Part shown: positions 8,301-15,642 of the stretch, in pieces | How positions within the stretch are numbered: position 1 is the stretch's first letter | How the letters are laid out: every line of letters begins with the position of its first letter | Assembly: GCA_022842065.1 (NCBI GenBank) | Contig: JALHQH010000092.1 | Span: 1-17,917, forward strand | Reading direction: 5' to 3' | Origin: Caldilineaceae bacterium | GTDB taxonomy: Bacteria > Chloroflexota > Anaerolineae > Caldilineales > Caldilineaceae | DNA: 17,917 nt | Made by a program: the position numbers and the translations under genes | The notes under the pieces: generated by a model | Databases searched by the model: none | What the model was told of the DNA's origin: nothing | The model's input: only the letters and a program-made list of their open reading frames with translations

Positions 8301-10738
8301 ACGATGGCTATTTGCAGGGGCGCGGTGAATTGGCGCGCAATGATCGACTGTTGGCGCTAAAGCCAATCCATGCAACCGCGTATTACACCCTTTATCACAC
8401 GAGTGGAACACCAACTGAATCGGGCGTCGATAGTTTTGTCGTTACCACCGGCGGTGTGCAGACGCTAACCGTCTCTGCTGATAATCCACTGCTGCTCTTT
8501 GATCTCATCGTTTCGCTGGAATGGGAAGAAGGCAATAACACCCCGTTTCTCAGCACCCTGCGCCGTGATCTACTCGAAAGTTCCAAAGCGCTTTATGATT
8601 GGAGTAATGGCCAGATCGCTTTGGGCAAAATCACTATCTACCAAGGGCGCGACCATTGGGACGAGGCCCACATCCAACTCTTAGCCTCTAACCAGGTGCG
8701 GCCTAGTGCCAACCGGGGCGGGATCGTCACTACACCGACTATTCTGACTGATCCCAGGCTGACCGAGCCGATTACGGCCACGCGTGGCATCGTGCGGATT
8801 GGGCCGAATTGGACGCGCTACGGTGATAGTGATCCCAATTTCATTCATGACTGGGCGCGCGTGTTGGCCCACGAGTTGGGACACTACCTGCTCTTTTTGG
8901 AGGATAGCTACCTGGGGTTGGATGAAGAGAATGGCTTGCTAATCCCCGTTGATACCTGTCAACATACGGCGATGACCGATCCTTATGAGGATGAGGGTAG
9001 TGAATTTCGGTATGGCCAGCATGGTGATGGGGATTACTTGCTCTGGCAGCATGAATGTGCGCATACCCTGGCTGAGTTGCCCGATTGGGAACTGATCCGC
9101 CTTGTGTACCCAGCGCTACACAGCCCGCCACCGGTCAACCCAGGGCCGGGCAACATGCCTTTCGTCTTTACCACCGTCCAAGTGATGGCTCTGCCTACCA
9201 CCGCTGCCCAACGCTTAGTCAATCCGTTGATTACCATCGGCCCGGCTGAGCCGCAACTGCTCAATGGCCGTATTTATCTGCAACGGCCTGGCCAACACTT
9301 GCTTGATCTGGGCAAGTATACCGGTAACGAAGTGTTAACCCGCGGGGCCTATGAAGGGGACACGCTCTGCATCTTTGGGCGTGACCAGTACGCCTGTAGC
9401 CGGTTGTCGAACAGTCAACTGGCTAGCTTCCCTCTCAAACCATTGTGGGCTTCGTCAATTGCGGTGACGCCGACCAGCACACGCACGTTGACCATTTGGG
9501 TTGACAGTAGCGCTGGCCCCCAGGTGATTGCTACCATCTATCCGGATGGCGCAACCCCTCAACAAGTCACATTCGCAACGGGCAGCCCACAGCCGATCAC
9601 ACTTGATCGGCCCGCCGTTGAAGCGTTAGTCGAAGTAACCAGTGTGGATGGCAGTGAGCGTTTTATTACCGGCTATGCGCTTGGTTCTGGCCCTGGCCGC
9701 CTGCGTAGCTTCGATGGCCCTGGCCGCCTGCGCAGCTTCGATGGCCCAGTGAGCAGCAGCGATGGCGGCGCAGTACTCTATCCGCCGTTGACGATGCCGA
9801 AAACAACCTTTATCGCTTTACAACTGGCGACGACATTGCCGGATCTCCCGCTGGGGCTTGTTCCGCTGGGCCGCGCCTATTATGTCCGGCCAAGTACACC
9901 TATTACCAACTATCAGGGGGGAAGTATCGCCTTCCAATACCTCGGGCGCGATGTGAGCCAAGCCTATTTACCGGAAGAACATCTCGCAGTCTACCATTGG
10001 GATGGGGCTACATGGACCTGTGTGTCATGCCCGCAACAGGTGCAGAACCTGGAACAAAATATTGTCTCGTCACCTTTAGTGGGCGATGGTCTCTATCTCT
10101 TGGCTGGCTTTCAACTCTCACTGAAGGGCGCAGAACTAAACCCAATCGGCTACCCGCTTCCTTATTCACTCCCAGTGACGCAGGCACTGGCTGCCCTCGA
10201 AGATTTTTACACCGTGATTTACCATTACGATGTCAACCAATCTAGCCAACCTTGGACCGCTTACGGGGTCAATGCGCCGGCTTGGGTCAACACATTGCTC
10301 GAACTAAAGCCTAATCAAAGTTACTGGCTCTATGTGACGGAAACCATGCGTTGGAGCATTGTTGACGCGGCTAATCATACGACTATAGGTACTGCCCTGC
10401 AACCACCGCCAAGCATCTTCTATGGTGTGATAACACCAACGGCGACTTTCACCCCCAGCGTAGATCTGCCCGTCTCTGCCACTGTCAATAATCAGCTCTG
10501 TGGTCAGTCGCGTACACAGCTGATTGATGACCAAATTGTCTATGTGATCGTTGTGGGGTGTGGCAACATGGACCAGCCAGTTGCCTTCACGGTCGCTGAT
10601 CGCAATCTCGCCACAACGGCAACCTGGGACAATCGCCGAATCCAGCAATTTGGCCTGAGCTTAGATAATTCATCAACAGGTGTGATAGATCCTCCACTTA
10701 ATCATCACCTTTATCTGCCCTTGATTGCAAACAGATAG
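5378..10738 (+). CDS. Giant exported FG-GAP/VCBS repeat protein with HELGH metallopeptidase motif
   Basis: A 1786-residue surface or secreted protein. A hydrophobic segment at about 25-45 acts as signal peptide or anchor. Residues about 75-765 hold 14 FG-GAP/VCBS repeats with the core AWGDxDGDGDLDLAxGN, a calcium-loop beta-propeller unit. Beta domains follow, including a carboxypeptidase-regulatory-like stretch near 935 (IRVVDPAGQPVSNALLYRL). A zinc-peptidase motif HELGHYLLFLEDSY has His1165, Glu1166 and His1169; the HExxHxxxxxxD form resembles CLCA-type peptidases more than classic metzincins, which have a third His. MTDPYEDE and ECAH motifs follow it. More beta-rich sequence extends to the terminus LYLPLIANR. 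Start choice: AGGAG at 5367-5371 lies 6 nt before ATG 5378, although an ATG also occurs at 5374. It is probably adhesive with a proteolytic module. It is divergent from the TPR-CHAT gene and ends at a shared hairpin. Architecture is clear; catalytic activity is inferred. Confidence 0.85.
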   Translation: MFTRYHSCSRNCSNFTHKFLPPLLLMSLLVGSLSFALWLSFYRPLLASPIHRPPAQKQAAQWSITPDRFLPGYDETWSIAWGDVDNDGDLDLVTGNDDEPLLLYRNQDGVVEEVPFWRSTLFHSARSIAWGDVNGDGYLDLAVGDFNRGLVVYRNLGGTLTDAPWTSVDINYIRSIAWGDVNGDGKLDLAAGISGTVKIFLNQGDILAPTPHISLGIFGQRSFTSVAWGDANNDGYLDLALGTSANNTIFFNDQNGELSGGPPWSYRELGNTRAVAWGDMDGDGQLDLAVGNVDSPSKVYRNLGNREFDTLHWRTNVNDRTSNIAWADVDGNGYLDLTIANAFLSGAEIQPIRIYRNLTGTLQISPTWEAPDVENTRAIAWGDMDGDGDVDLAAGRLGPDTIYRNRGSTMRPTIDWRSPMTDDTYSLAWGDVDSDGALDLAVGNGPERPNLLYHNRNQQLVNTNWAPLADRFTHGVAWGDADGDGDLDLAIGNSGFPQSQGAVNELYLNNGQGLDDRAAWSSDDQDSTLSVAWGDVDGDGDLDLAAANFQGPNKVYIYEDGSLTNSKTWSSADSDRTASVAWGDVDNDGDLDLAAANSGAPSKLYLNQQGVLDRVAAWYSTDVHDSQSVAWGDMNGDGYLDLAVGNAGQPTKVFLNVRGQLQTVATWFSADSFNARSVAWGDADGDGDLDLAIGNFGQPIKVYLNEGGFLSSVAAWSSNTSNTTRSVAWGDIDGDGDLDLAVGNRDNEVTNVSYTEIYLNQRAAYLGRSGPTVHPPSIAIHLTSDPVQTFSNRLSTALAPANFYATPAIRQGRVIPLTYSLFHPLSEPVAEVRAYYSLNGSFSGPRSTWQEAKATSTTQTTDLTTAPYPARTAANTHTFGWDLLASNFFGQSDNVVVRIEALPDYTPRPNSAPGFFQYPLVATQTFPFRVRGTQIRVVDPAGQPVSNALLYRLPADRPDQSHPIGNDQVTFRTMDDGYLQGRGELARNDRLLALKPIHATAYYTLYHTSGTPTESGVDSFVVTTGGVQTLTVSADNPLLLFDLIVSLEWEEGNNTPFLSTLRRDLLESSKALYDWSNGQIALGKITIYQGRDHWDEAHIQLLASNQVRPSANRGGIVTTPTILTDPRLTEPITATRGIVRIGPNWTRYGDSDPNFIHDWARVLAHELGHYLLFLEDSYLGLDEENGLLIPVDTCQHTAMTDPYEDEGSEFRYGQHGDGDYLLWQHECAHTLAELPDWELIRLVYPALHSPPPVNPGPGNMPFVFTTVQVMALPTTAAQRLVNPLITIGPAEPQLLNGRIYLQRPGQHLLDLGKYTGNEVLTRGAYEGDTLCIFGRDQYACSRLSNSQLASFPLKPLWASSIAVTPTSTRTLTIWVDSSAGPQVIATIYPDGATPQQVTFATGSPQPITLDRPAVEALVEVTSVDGSERFITGYALGSGPGRLRSFDGPGRLRSFDGPVSSSDGGAVLYPPLTMPKTTFIALQLATTLPDLPLGLVPLGRAYYVRPSTPITNYQGGSIAFQYLGRDVSQAYLPEEHLAVYHWDGATWTCVSCPQQVQNLEQNIVSSPLVGDGLYLLAGFQLSLKGAELNPIGYPLPYSLPVTQALAALEDFYTVIYHYDVNQSSQPWTAYGVNAPAWVNTLLELKPNQSYWLYVTETMRWSIVDAANHTTIGTALQPPPSIFYGVITPTATFTPSVDLPVSATVNNQLCGQSRTQLIDDQIVYVIVVGCGNMDQPVAFTVADRNLATTATWDNRRIQQFGLSLDNSSTGVIDPPLNHHLYLPLIANR
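5609..7665 (+). repeat. Fourteen in-frame FG-GAP-encoding repeats, 147-bp period
   Basis: The tryptophan codon of each AWGD/AWAD motif begins at 5618, 5765, 5909, 6059, 6206, 6353, 6518, 6662, 6809, 6974, 7121, 7268, 7415 and 7562. Nine of the thirteen steps are exactly 147 bp (49 residues); the rest are 144, 144, 150 or 165. Each unit carries DxDxDGxxDL calcium ligands. Repeat 6 is the most divergent (AWADVDGNGYLDLTIANA). The regularity suggests expansion by tandem duplication and two seven-bladed propellers. Confidence 0.9.
9689..9742 (+). repeat. 27-bp in-frame tandem duplication
   Basis: Units 9689-9715 and 9716-9742 differ at one base (T/C) and are followed by five bases of a third. The protein reads GPGRLRSFD twice in a row. 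It is a recent slippage product that keeps the frame of the FG-GAP gene. Confidence 0.9.
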
Positions 10739-10749
10739 CGCCAAAGTCA

Positions 10750-10784
10750 ATGTGGCGCACAAGGGGAGCACTTGTGCGCCACAT
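10750..10784. terminator. Bidirectional hairpin between convergent genes
   Basis: A perfect 14-bp stem (10750-10763 with 10771-10784) encloses a 7-nt loop. It lies 12 bp after the FG-GAP stop and 2 bp after the stop of the facing hydrolase gene, so it can end both transcripts. There is no long T-tract on either side. Confidence 0.7.
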
Positions 10785-10786
10785 CG

Positions 10787-11692
10787 CTAATTCCCACCCT
10801 CCACCCGCGCCAAAAAATCCGCCAACACGGCCATATACCGCTCCGGCTCCTCGGCATGGGCCAAGTGCGCGCTCTCCTCGAAAACCACCCACTTGGACCC
10901 TTTGATTCCCTGCTGGACTGTCTCCGCAATTAACGGCGTGGCTTCGTCATAGCGCCCGGATGTGATCAGCGCCGGCGCGTTGATTTCGCCCAACCGTGCG
11001 GTGACATCCCAATCTTTGATTACGCCGACGACATGGAATTCGCTTGGCCCGTTCATGGTATGGTAGACCTGGGGCCATTCGCCTAGTTTGGCAAAGGCGC
11101 GCTGCACATAGGGTGGATTGGGCACGACGCGGCAGACATAACGGTCGTAGAAAACTTGCATGGCGGCCAGATATTCGCTGCTGTCGGTGGTGCCGGCGGC
11201 TTCATGGCTGGTTAAGGTCGCTTGCACGTCGGCGGGCAACTCGCCGCGCAGCCGGTTCGCCTCGGCCAGCCACAAGGCCATACTCGATGGTGAACTGGCG
11301 ATGGTGATGCTGGCCACGCCGGTCGGCTGGGTGAGCATATATTGCATGGTCAACATGCCGCCCCACGATTGGCCCAATAGATGGAGCTGATCCAACCCCA
11401 ACGCGCGGCGCACTACATCAACCTCTTCGACAAAGAGTTCAACCGTCCACAGCGCTGGGTCATCGACATGGGTGGAATTGCCGCAGCCCAGTTGATCATA
11501 GAAGATCACCTGCCGCCCGGTGGCCGCCATCGCTTCGAGCGATGCAAGATACTCATGGGGGACGCCCGGCCCGCCATGCAGACAAAGCAGCGGTAACTTG
11601 CCCGCGTCCGCCTGCGTGCCGACAATGCGATACCAAGTTTCGTAGCCGCGAAAAGAAATCGTCCCTTCTCGGACAGGGTAAGGTGTAGACAT
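10787..11692 (-). CDS. pip: Proline iminopeptidase-like alpha/beta hydrolase (peptidase family S33)
   Basis: A 301-residue cytoplasmic serine peptidase predicted to remove N-terminal residues, typically proline, from short peptides. Key motifs are HGGPG at 39-43 (oxyanion hole), YDQLGCG at 65-71, the nucleophile GQSWGG with Ser109, Asp249 in SGRYDEATP and His276 in ESAHLAHAEEPE. Length and spacing match proline iminopeptidase / tricorn-interacting factor F1. AAGGAG lies 8 nt upstream of the ATG at 11692. It is the last gene of the minus-strand operon after the peptide permeases, so it probably acts on imported peptides. A related hydrolase specificity cannot be excluded, because the family is broad. 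Confidence 0.85.
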   Translation of the reverse strand: MSTPYPVREGTISFRGYETWYRIVGTQADAGKLPLLCLHGGPGVPHEYLASLEAMAATGRQVIFYDQLGCGNSTHVDDPALWTVELFVEEVDVVRRALGLDQLHLLGQSWGGMLTMQYMLTQPTGVASITIASSPSSMALWLAEANRLRGELPADVQATLTSHEAAGTTDSSEYLAAMQVFYDRYVCRVVPNPPYVQRAFAKLGEWPQVYHTMNGPSEFHVVGVIKDWDVTARLGEINAPALITSGRYDEATPLIAETVQQGIKGSKWVVFEESAHLAHAEEPERYMAVLADFLARVEGGN

Positions 11693-11712
11693 GGAAAGTC
11701 TCCTTGGTTACT

Positions 11713-11774
11713 GAAGGGGTGACAAGGTGACAAGGTGAACTTCAGCTCTCACCCTGTCACCTTGTCACCCCTTC
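11713..11774. repeat. 26-bp inverted repeat of the GGGTGACA octamer family
   Basis: Arms 11713-11738 and 11749-11774 pair over 26 bp with one mismatch around a 10-nt loop. The arms are built of octamers GGGTGACA/AGGTGACA. It lies between the dppC stop and the pip start, so in the operon mRNA it would form a strong hairpin that could attenuate or protect the transcript. It is the same family as the repeat at 13763-13873. Confidence 0.85.
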
Positions 11775-11782
11775 GTCATTGG

Positions 11783-12670
11783 CTAATGGTCACGTTGTTT
11801 TGGATCAAACTGCGCCCGTAGCCCGTCGCCGACCAGGTTGAAGGTGATGACGGTGATCATAATCGCCAAGCCCGCAAAGATCGAGACATAGGGGGAGAGC
11901 AGTAAAAAGGAGCGCCCTTCGGCCAGCATCGATCCCCAATCCGGTTCGGGCGGTTGAATGCCGAGGCCCAGAAAGGAGAGCGCAGCAATATCGAGGATGG
12001 CGTAGGCGAGATCGACGGAGGAGTGGACCAGGATCGGTGACATGACATTCGGCAGCAGGTGGCGAAAGAGAATGCCCCGATTTTCGACCCCGGTGGCGCG
12101 CGCTGCTTCGATGTAAAGCTGATGCCGTTGTACCAGGGTCACCGAACGCACCACACGCGCAATCGCTGGAATATAGACAATCCCCAGTGCCATCACCGTG
12201 TAACTTAAGCCACGTCCAAAGGTCGCCACAATCAGGATCGCTAGCAACAGGGCGGGGAAGGCGAGCAACATATCGAGAATGCGCATGATAATGTTGTCAA
12301 CCTTACCGCCAAAGTAGCCGGCGATCAACCCAAGCGGCACGCCGATTAACTCGGAGAGGAGCACCACGACGAGTGCCCCGGCCAAGGTTGGCCGCGCGCC
12401 GTAGACGATCCGGCTCCAGGTATCGCGTCCCTGTTTGTCGGTGCCTAGCCAGTGCTCACTGTTGGGGGCTTGCAAGCCATTACGCAAATCCTGCGTGTAG
12501 GGATCCGCCGTGGCGACCAACGGTGCGGCCACCGCCATCAGCGCGATCCCAAACAAAATCAGCGCGCTCAGCACGGCAAGCCGATTGCGAAAAAAGGGCG
12601 CACGCCAAATCGAACGGCGCGTTTCTTTGATTTCAGGGTTAATAACGCGAGTCGCGAGTGTTTGTTGCAT
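11783..12670 (-). CDS. dppC: ABC peptide transporter permease, DppC/OppC type
   Basis: A 295-residue inner-membrane permease of the dipeptide/oligopeptide/nickel class. The N-terminus (WRAPFFRNRLAVLSALILFG) has the usual DppC form, with the first membrane helix at about 30-52 and then a periplasmic stretch ending in LGTDKQGRDTWSRIVYGAR. Five further hydrophobic segments follow. The cytoplasmic EAA loop EAARATGVENRGILFRHLLP (about 185-205) would contact the ATPase. Length is normal. No clear Shine-Dalgarno sequence precedes the ATG at 12670. It is separated from dppB by 146 bp filled by a large inverted repeat. The partner ATPases are not in this window. Confidence 0.93.
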   Translation of the reverse strand: MQQTLATRVINPEIKETRRSIWRAPFFRNRLAVLSALILFGIALMAVAAPLVATADPYTQDLRNGLQAPNSEHWLGTDKQGRDTWSRIVYGARPTLAGALVVVLLSELIGVPLGLIAGYFGGKVDNIIMRILDMLLAFPALLLAILIVATFGRGLSYTVMALGIVYIPAIARVVRSVTLVQRHQLYIEAARATGVENRGILFRHLLPNVMSPILVHSSVDLAYAILDIAALSFLGLGIQPPEPDWGSMLAEGRSFLLLSPYVSIFAGLAIMITVITFNLVGDGLRAQFDPKQRDH

Positions 12671-12702
12671 GAATGTTAACTGTCAGGGTTATGAAGAGAT
12701 TG

Positions 12703-12808
12703 ATCCACGAAGCGGGTGCCCATTGGGCGCGAAGGCACACGAATAAATACACAAGCTTTTGTTGCTCTTCGTGTCTCTTCGCGCCCAATGGGCACCCGCT
12801 TCGTGGAT
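12703..12808. repeat. 32-bp perfect inverted repeat between dppB and dppC
   Basis: Arms 12703-12734 and 12777-12808 are perfect reverse complements. Inside the 42-nt loop the flanking bases 12735-12743 and 12768-12776 pair over seven more positions, so the hairpin has nearly 40 paired bases. The ends contain CCACGAAG/CTTCGTGG, a motif I recall from dispersed intergenic repeats. Its size and position suggest a MITE-like or REP-like element inserted in the operon. Confidence 0.9.
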
Positions 12809-12816
12809 AAGTACTG

Positions 12817-13755
12817 TTACTCAAAACGAATGCGCGGATCGACCACGCCGTAGAGCAAGTCGGTCACCAGGTTGAGCAGCACATAGATCGTCACCAGCAC
12901 CAGCACGCAGCCCTGGATCAGCGGGTAGTCACGGTTTTGGATGGCGTCGGTGATCAGGCTACCCAAGCCGCCCAGGCCAAAGGTATATTCCACCAGCACG
13001 GTGCCGACAAAGAGAAAGCCCAGTTGCAGGCTGGCAACCGTCAACACCGGGATCATGGCGTTGCGCAGCGCATGGCTGAAAACAACGGCGCGCAGTGATA
13101 ACCCTTTGGCCCGCGCCACCGTAATATATTCGCTCTTGAGCACTTCGAGCATCGCCGAACGGGTCATGCGGGCAGTTAGCGCTAACATGCTCAAGGCTAA
13201 TACACCGGCCGGGAGAATGAGATGGTAAAGTTGATCCCAGAAGCCTTCCCCTGCGCCCAGGGCCGGCAACCAGCCCAAGCCATAGGCAAAGACCAGAATG
13301 CCGATGATCCCGCTAAAAAAGACCGGTGAGGAAACACCCACCAGGCAAATGAGCGAGGCGATATAGTCAATGGGGCTGTTTTGATAAAGGGCAGAAAGGA
13401 CGCCCAACGGTAGGGCAATCAGCAACGCAAACGTCGTGCTTAGGAAGATCAGCTTCAAGGTCAAGGGCAAGCGCGCCAGAATCAAATCCGCCACCTGCTG
13501 CTTGAGCCGGAAGCTCTCGCCCAGGTCACCTTGCAATGCGTTCCCTACCCACAAAAAGTATTGGGTGATCGGATCTTTGTCGAGCGCATACTTGGTGCGG
13601 ATTGCCTGCAAGGTTTCCGGCGTGGTGCGCCGGCCCCCCACCATGATTAGCGCCGGGTCGCCTGGCGTCAACCGCACCAATTCAAAGGTGACAAAGGAGG
13701 TAAAGAGTAAGATTGGGATCAGCGCCAAGAGGCGACGGGTGATGTATGTAGACAT
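12817..13755 (-). CDS. dppB: ABC peptide transporter permease, DppB/OppB type
   Basis: A 312-residue inner-membrane permease. It begins MSTYITRRLLALIPILLF, the usual DppB first helix, followed by RLTPGDPALIMVGGRRTTPE and a long periplasmic stretch. The EAA loop VARAKGLSLRAVVFSHALRN lies at about 208-228, and the C-terminus LLYGVVDPRIRFE is classic. The ATG at 13755 is chosen; an upstream in-frame ATG at 13830 would add 25 residues that are only translated octamer repeat. It pairs with DppC to form the channel and with DppA upstream for substrate delivery. Confidence 0.93.
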   Translation of the reverse strand: MSTYITRRLLALIPILLFTSFVTFELVRLTPGDPALIMVGGRRTTPETLQAIRTKYALDKDPITQYFLWVGNALQGDLGESFRLKQQVADLILARLPLTLKLIFLSTTFALLIALPLGVLSALYQNSPIDYIASLICLVGVSSPVFFSGIIGILVFAYGLGWLPALGAGEGFWDQLYHLILPAGVLALSMLALTARMTRSAMLEVLKSEYITVARAKGLSLRAVVFSHALRNAMIPVLTVASLQLGFLFVGTVLVEYTFGLGGLGSLITDAIQNRDYPLIQGCVLVLVTIYVLLNLVTDLLYGVVDPRIRFE

Positions 13756-13762
13756 TGGTACC

Positions 13763-13873
13763 TGACAAGGTGGCAGGGTGAAGGGGTGAAGGGGTGACAG
13801 GGTGAAGGGGTGACAAGGTGACAGGCTCAATTACCGTGGCACCCTGTCACCCCTTCACCCTGTCACCTTGTCA
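13763..13873. repeat. Octamer tandem repeat array forming a large hairpin
   Basis: Seven consecutive octamers run from 13768 to 13823: AGGTGGCA, GGGTGAAG, GGGTGAAG, GGGTGACA, GGGTGAAG, GGGTGACA, AGGTGACA. An inverted copy follows at 13840-13873. Outer arms 13763-13789 and 13847-13873 pair over 27 bp with one mismatch; alternative registers are possible. The inverted end overlaps the dppA stop codon, and the other end is 8 bp from the dppB start. Such short tandem repeats are common between genes in filamentous cyanobacteria and Chloroflexota. Confidence 0.88.
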
Positions 13874-15544
13874 ATTCTTTTTCACGTCTTTCAAAAACGC
13901 ATCCCAGTACCAGAGCGGGGTGATCGAGTAGCCGCTGAACATTTTGTTCATGGCTAAGGGCTGTTTGGGATGTTCGAGCACGATCCAGACTGAATCTTCG
14001 GCGATGATCGCTTGCGCTTCGATCATCAACTTGGTCCGTTCGGCGTTGTTGGTGAGGGCGTTTTGATCGTCGAGTAGCTTGTCAACGGTGGGGTTGACAT
14101 AGTTGCCAAAGTTCGAGCCACCATCACCCACATTGCGCGAGTGGAAGACCGGTAGCAGATTGCCGGCGGGATCCGGGAAATCAGAACCCCAGGCGTTGGA
14201 GAGAATGTCATAATCGCGCGCACCGCCAAAGGCCAGCGTAATCCCCTCTTGGAAGGTCACCTTTTGCACTTCGAGTTCATAACCCAGTTGGCGCGCTGCT
14301 TCCTGCAACGCCAGGGCCAGACCGAGGGCAACCGGATTTTCGTTGGTGGTGATCACCTTGCCATTCAGTTGATCAGCAACCCCCGACTCTTCCAGCAGTT
14401 GTTTGGCCTTTTCCAGATCGTAGGCATAGGTGGGCAGGGTTTCATAGGCTGCCGCCCAGGTCTCTTTCTCAAAGGTCCACAGGCGGGGCATCACATCAAC
14501 CGCACGGGCCAATTCCGCGGTGCCTTCGGCAAAGAGTGAGTTGAGCAAGGCTTCTTTGTCAACTGCATAATTAAGGGCCTGGCGTACCTTCACATTATCA
14601 AAGGGGGCACGTTGCGTGTTAAAGGCGATAAAATCGGTATAATAGCCGTCATTAAGTTGGACATCGACATGTTCCATTGCCATCACAATCGGCATCTGGT
14701 CGGCAGGAATGCCATCACCACCGAGCAGCAGATGGAGTTCACCCGTCTCCATGCCAGCGACACGGGTGGTCGCTTCGGGCAGAATCTTGTAGACAATGCG
14801 ATCCAAGTAAGGGCCACCGTTGGCCTTGTTCCAATAACCATCATACTTTTCGAGCACGACCTGGTTACCCGTCTCCCACGAGACGAACTTGAAGGGACCG
14901 GTGCCCAGCAGCCCACCTTCCGGCTTGCCAAAGGTCTCCTGGTGCGCTTCGTAGTAGGCTTTGCTGATCACGTGGCCGGCGGTGGTGGCCAAAGTATATT
15001 GCCAGAGCGCGTCGGGCTGCTTCAGGGTGACCTTCACGGTCCAGTCGCCGACCTTCTCGATGGTGTCAACACTGGCGTACATCCAGCCAAGGTAGGAGGC
15101 GGTCTCTGGATTGCGGGTGCGCTCCATGCTGAAGATCACATCATCCAACGTCATTGGGCTGCCATCCTGGAAGGTGACTCCCTGGCGCACGGTGTAGCTA
15201 TAGGTCAGCGGATCGGGATTCTCCCAGCTTTCGGCCAGCCCTGGCGCTAAGGTTTCGCCATTGGCCAGCGTCAGCAACGGCTCGGTGATCATGTTGACGA
15301 CGGGATTAGCGGTGAAATCGTAGGCAAAAGCCGGGTCAACGGCGACGATGTCACCTTGGAGGCCGACGACAAATTCGACTGTCTCGCCTGCTGCGGCCGT
15401 GTCCGCCGCACTTTCACTTTCGGCGGCCGGCGCTGCTGTCTCTTCGGTCGTGGCCGGCGCACCGCCACCACAAGCTGCGACCATTGCCAGGGCCAAGAGC
15501 AAGCTTAAGGTGATGAAACTACGCGACCAACGCTTTTTTTGCAT
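13871..15544 (-). CDS. dppA: Peptide/dipeptide-binding lipoprotein (SBP family 5)
   Basis: A 557-residue extracytoplasmic solute-binding protein that captures peptides for the DppBC channel. The N-terminus is a lipoprotein signal: basic KKRWSR, a hydrophobic stretch and lipobox VAAC with Cys25. An Ala/Glu/Thr-rich linker follows, typical of lipoproteins tethered to a membrane. Family 5 hallmarks are present: LAPGLAESWENPDPLTYSYT, VRQGVTFQDGSPMTLDDVIFS and GTGPFKFVSWETGNQVVLEK. The ATG at 15544 is chosen because AAAGGAGC lies 7 nt upstream and the signal peptide begins there; the in-frame ATG at 15598 would put 18 polar residues in front. It lies 132 bp after the amidase gene. Peptide, opine or nickel ligands are all possible in this family. 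Confidence 0.94.
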   Translation of the reverse strand: MQKKRWSRSFITLSLLLALAMVAACGGGAPATTEETAAPAAESESAADTAAAGETVEFVVGLQGDIVAVDPAFAYDFTANPVVNMITEPLLTLANGETLAPGLAESWENPDPLTYSYTVRQGVTFQDGSPMTLDDVIFSMERTRNPETASYLGWMYASVDTIEKVGDWTVKVTLKQPDALWQYTLATTAGHVISKAYYEAHQETFGKPEGGLLGTGPFKFVSWETGNQVVLEKYDGYWNKANGGPYLDRIVYKILPEATTRVAGMETGELHLLLGGDGIPADQMPIVMAMEHVDVQLNDGYYTDFIAFNTQRAPFDNVKVRQALNYAVDKEALLNSLFAEGTAELARAVDVMPRLWTFEKETWAAAYETLPTYAYDLEKAKQLLEESGVADQLNGKVITTNENPVALGLALALQEAARQLGYELEVQKVTFQEGITLAFGGARDYDILSNAWGSDFPDPAGNLLPVFHSRNVGDGGSNFGNYVNPTVDKLLDDQNALTNNAERTKLMIEAQAIIAEDSVWIVLEHPKQPLAMNKMFSGYSITPLWYWDAFLKDVKKN

Positions 15545-15602
15545 ATCGGATGCTCCTTTTATGATGAATTTGAAATAATTTTTATAGGACTTACGCAAGC
15601 GC

Positions 15603-15642
15603 CCACTAGTAGGGGCACGGCATGCCGTGCCCCTACTAGTGG
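15603..15642. repeat. 40-bp perfect palindrome without a loop
   Basis: Arms 15603-15622 and 15623-15642 are exact reverse complements with no spacer. The core GGGGCACGGCATGCCGTGCC is a pattern I recall from dispersed palindromic elements in cyanobacteria and Chloroflexota; that memory was not checked. GACTTACGCA stands just to its left. It lies in the gap between the amidase gene and dppA. Confidence 0.9.

Noticed and set aside
12639..12824. 61-codon frame across the dppB-dppC gap
   Set aside because: It is only translation of the inverted repeat and flanks.
13768..13823. CRISPR array or iteron origin
   Set aside because: Eight-base units have no spacers, and no replication gene is nearby; it is a short tandem repeat.
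13756..13830. 25-residue N-terminal extension of DppB from an ATG at 13830
   Set aside because: It is translated octamer repeat (SPCHPFTLSPLHPF). The normal DppB start MSTYITRRLL lies at 13755.
14612..15250. 212-codon open frame opposite dppA
   Set aside because: It is a shadow of a strongly conserved coding frame on the other strand.
15545..15598. Longer DppA start at 15598
   Set aside because: AAAGGAGC and a lipoprotein signal peptide fix the start at 15544; the extension is polar and lacks a ribosome site.
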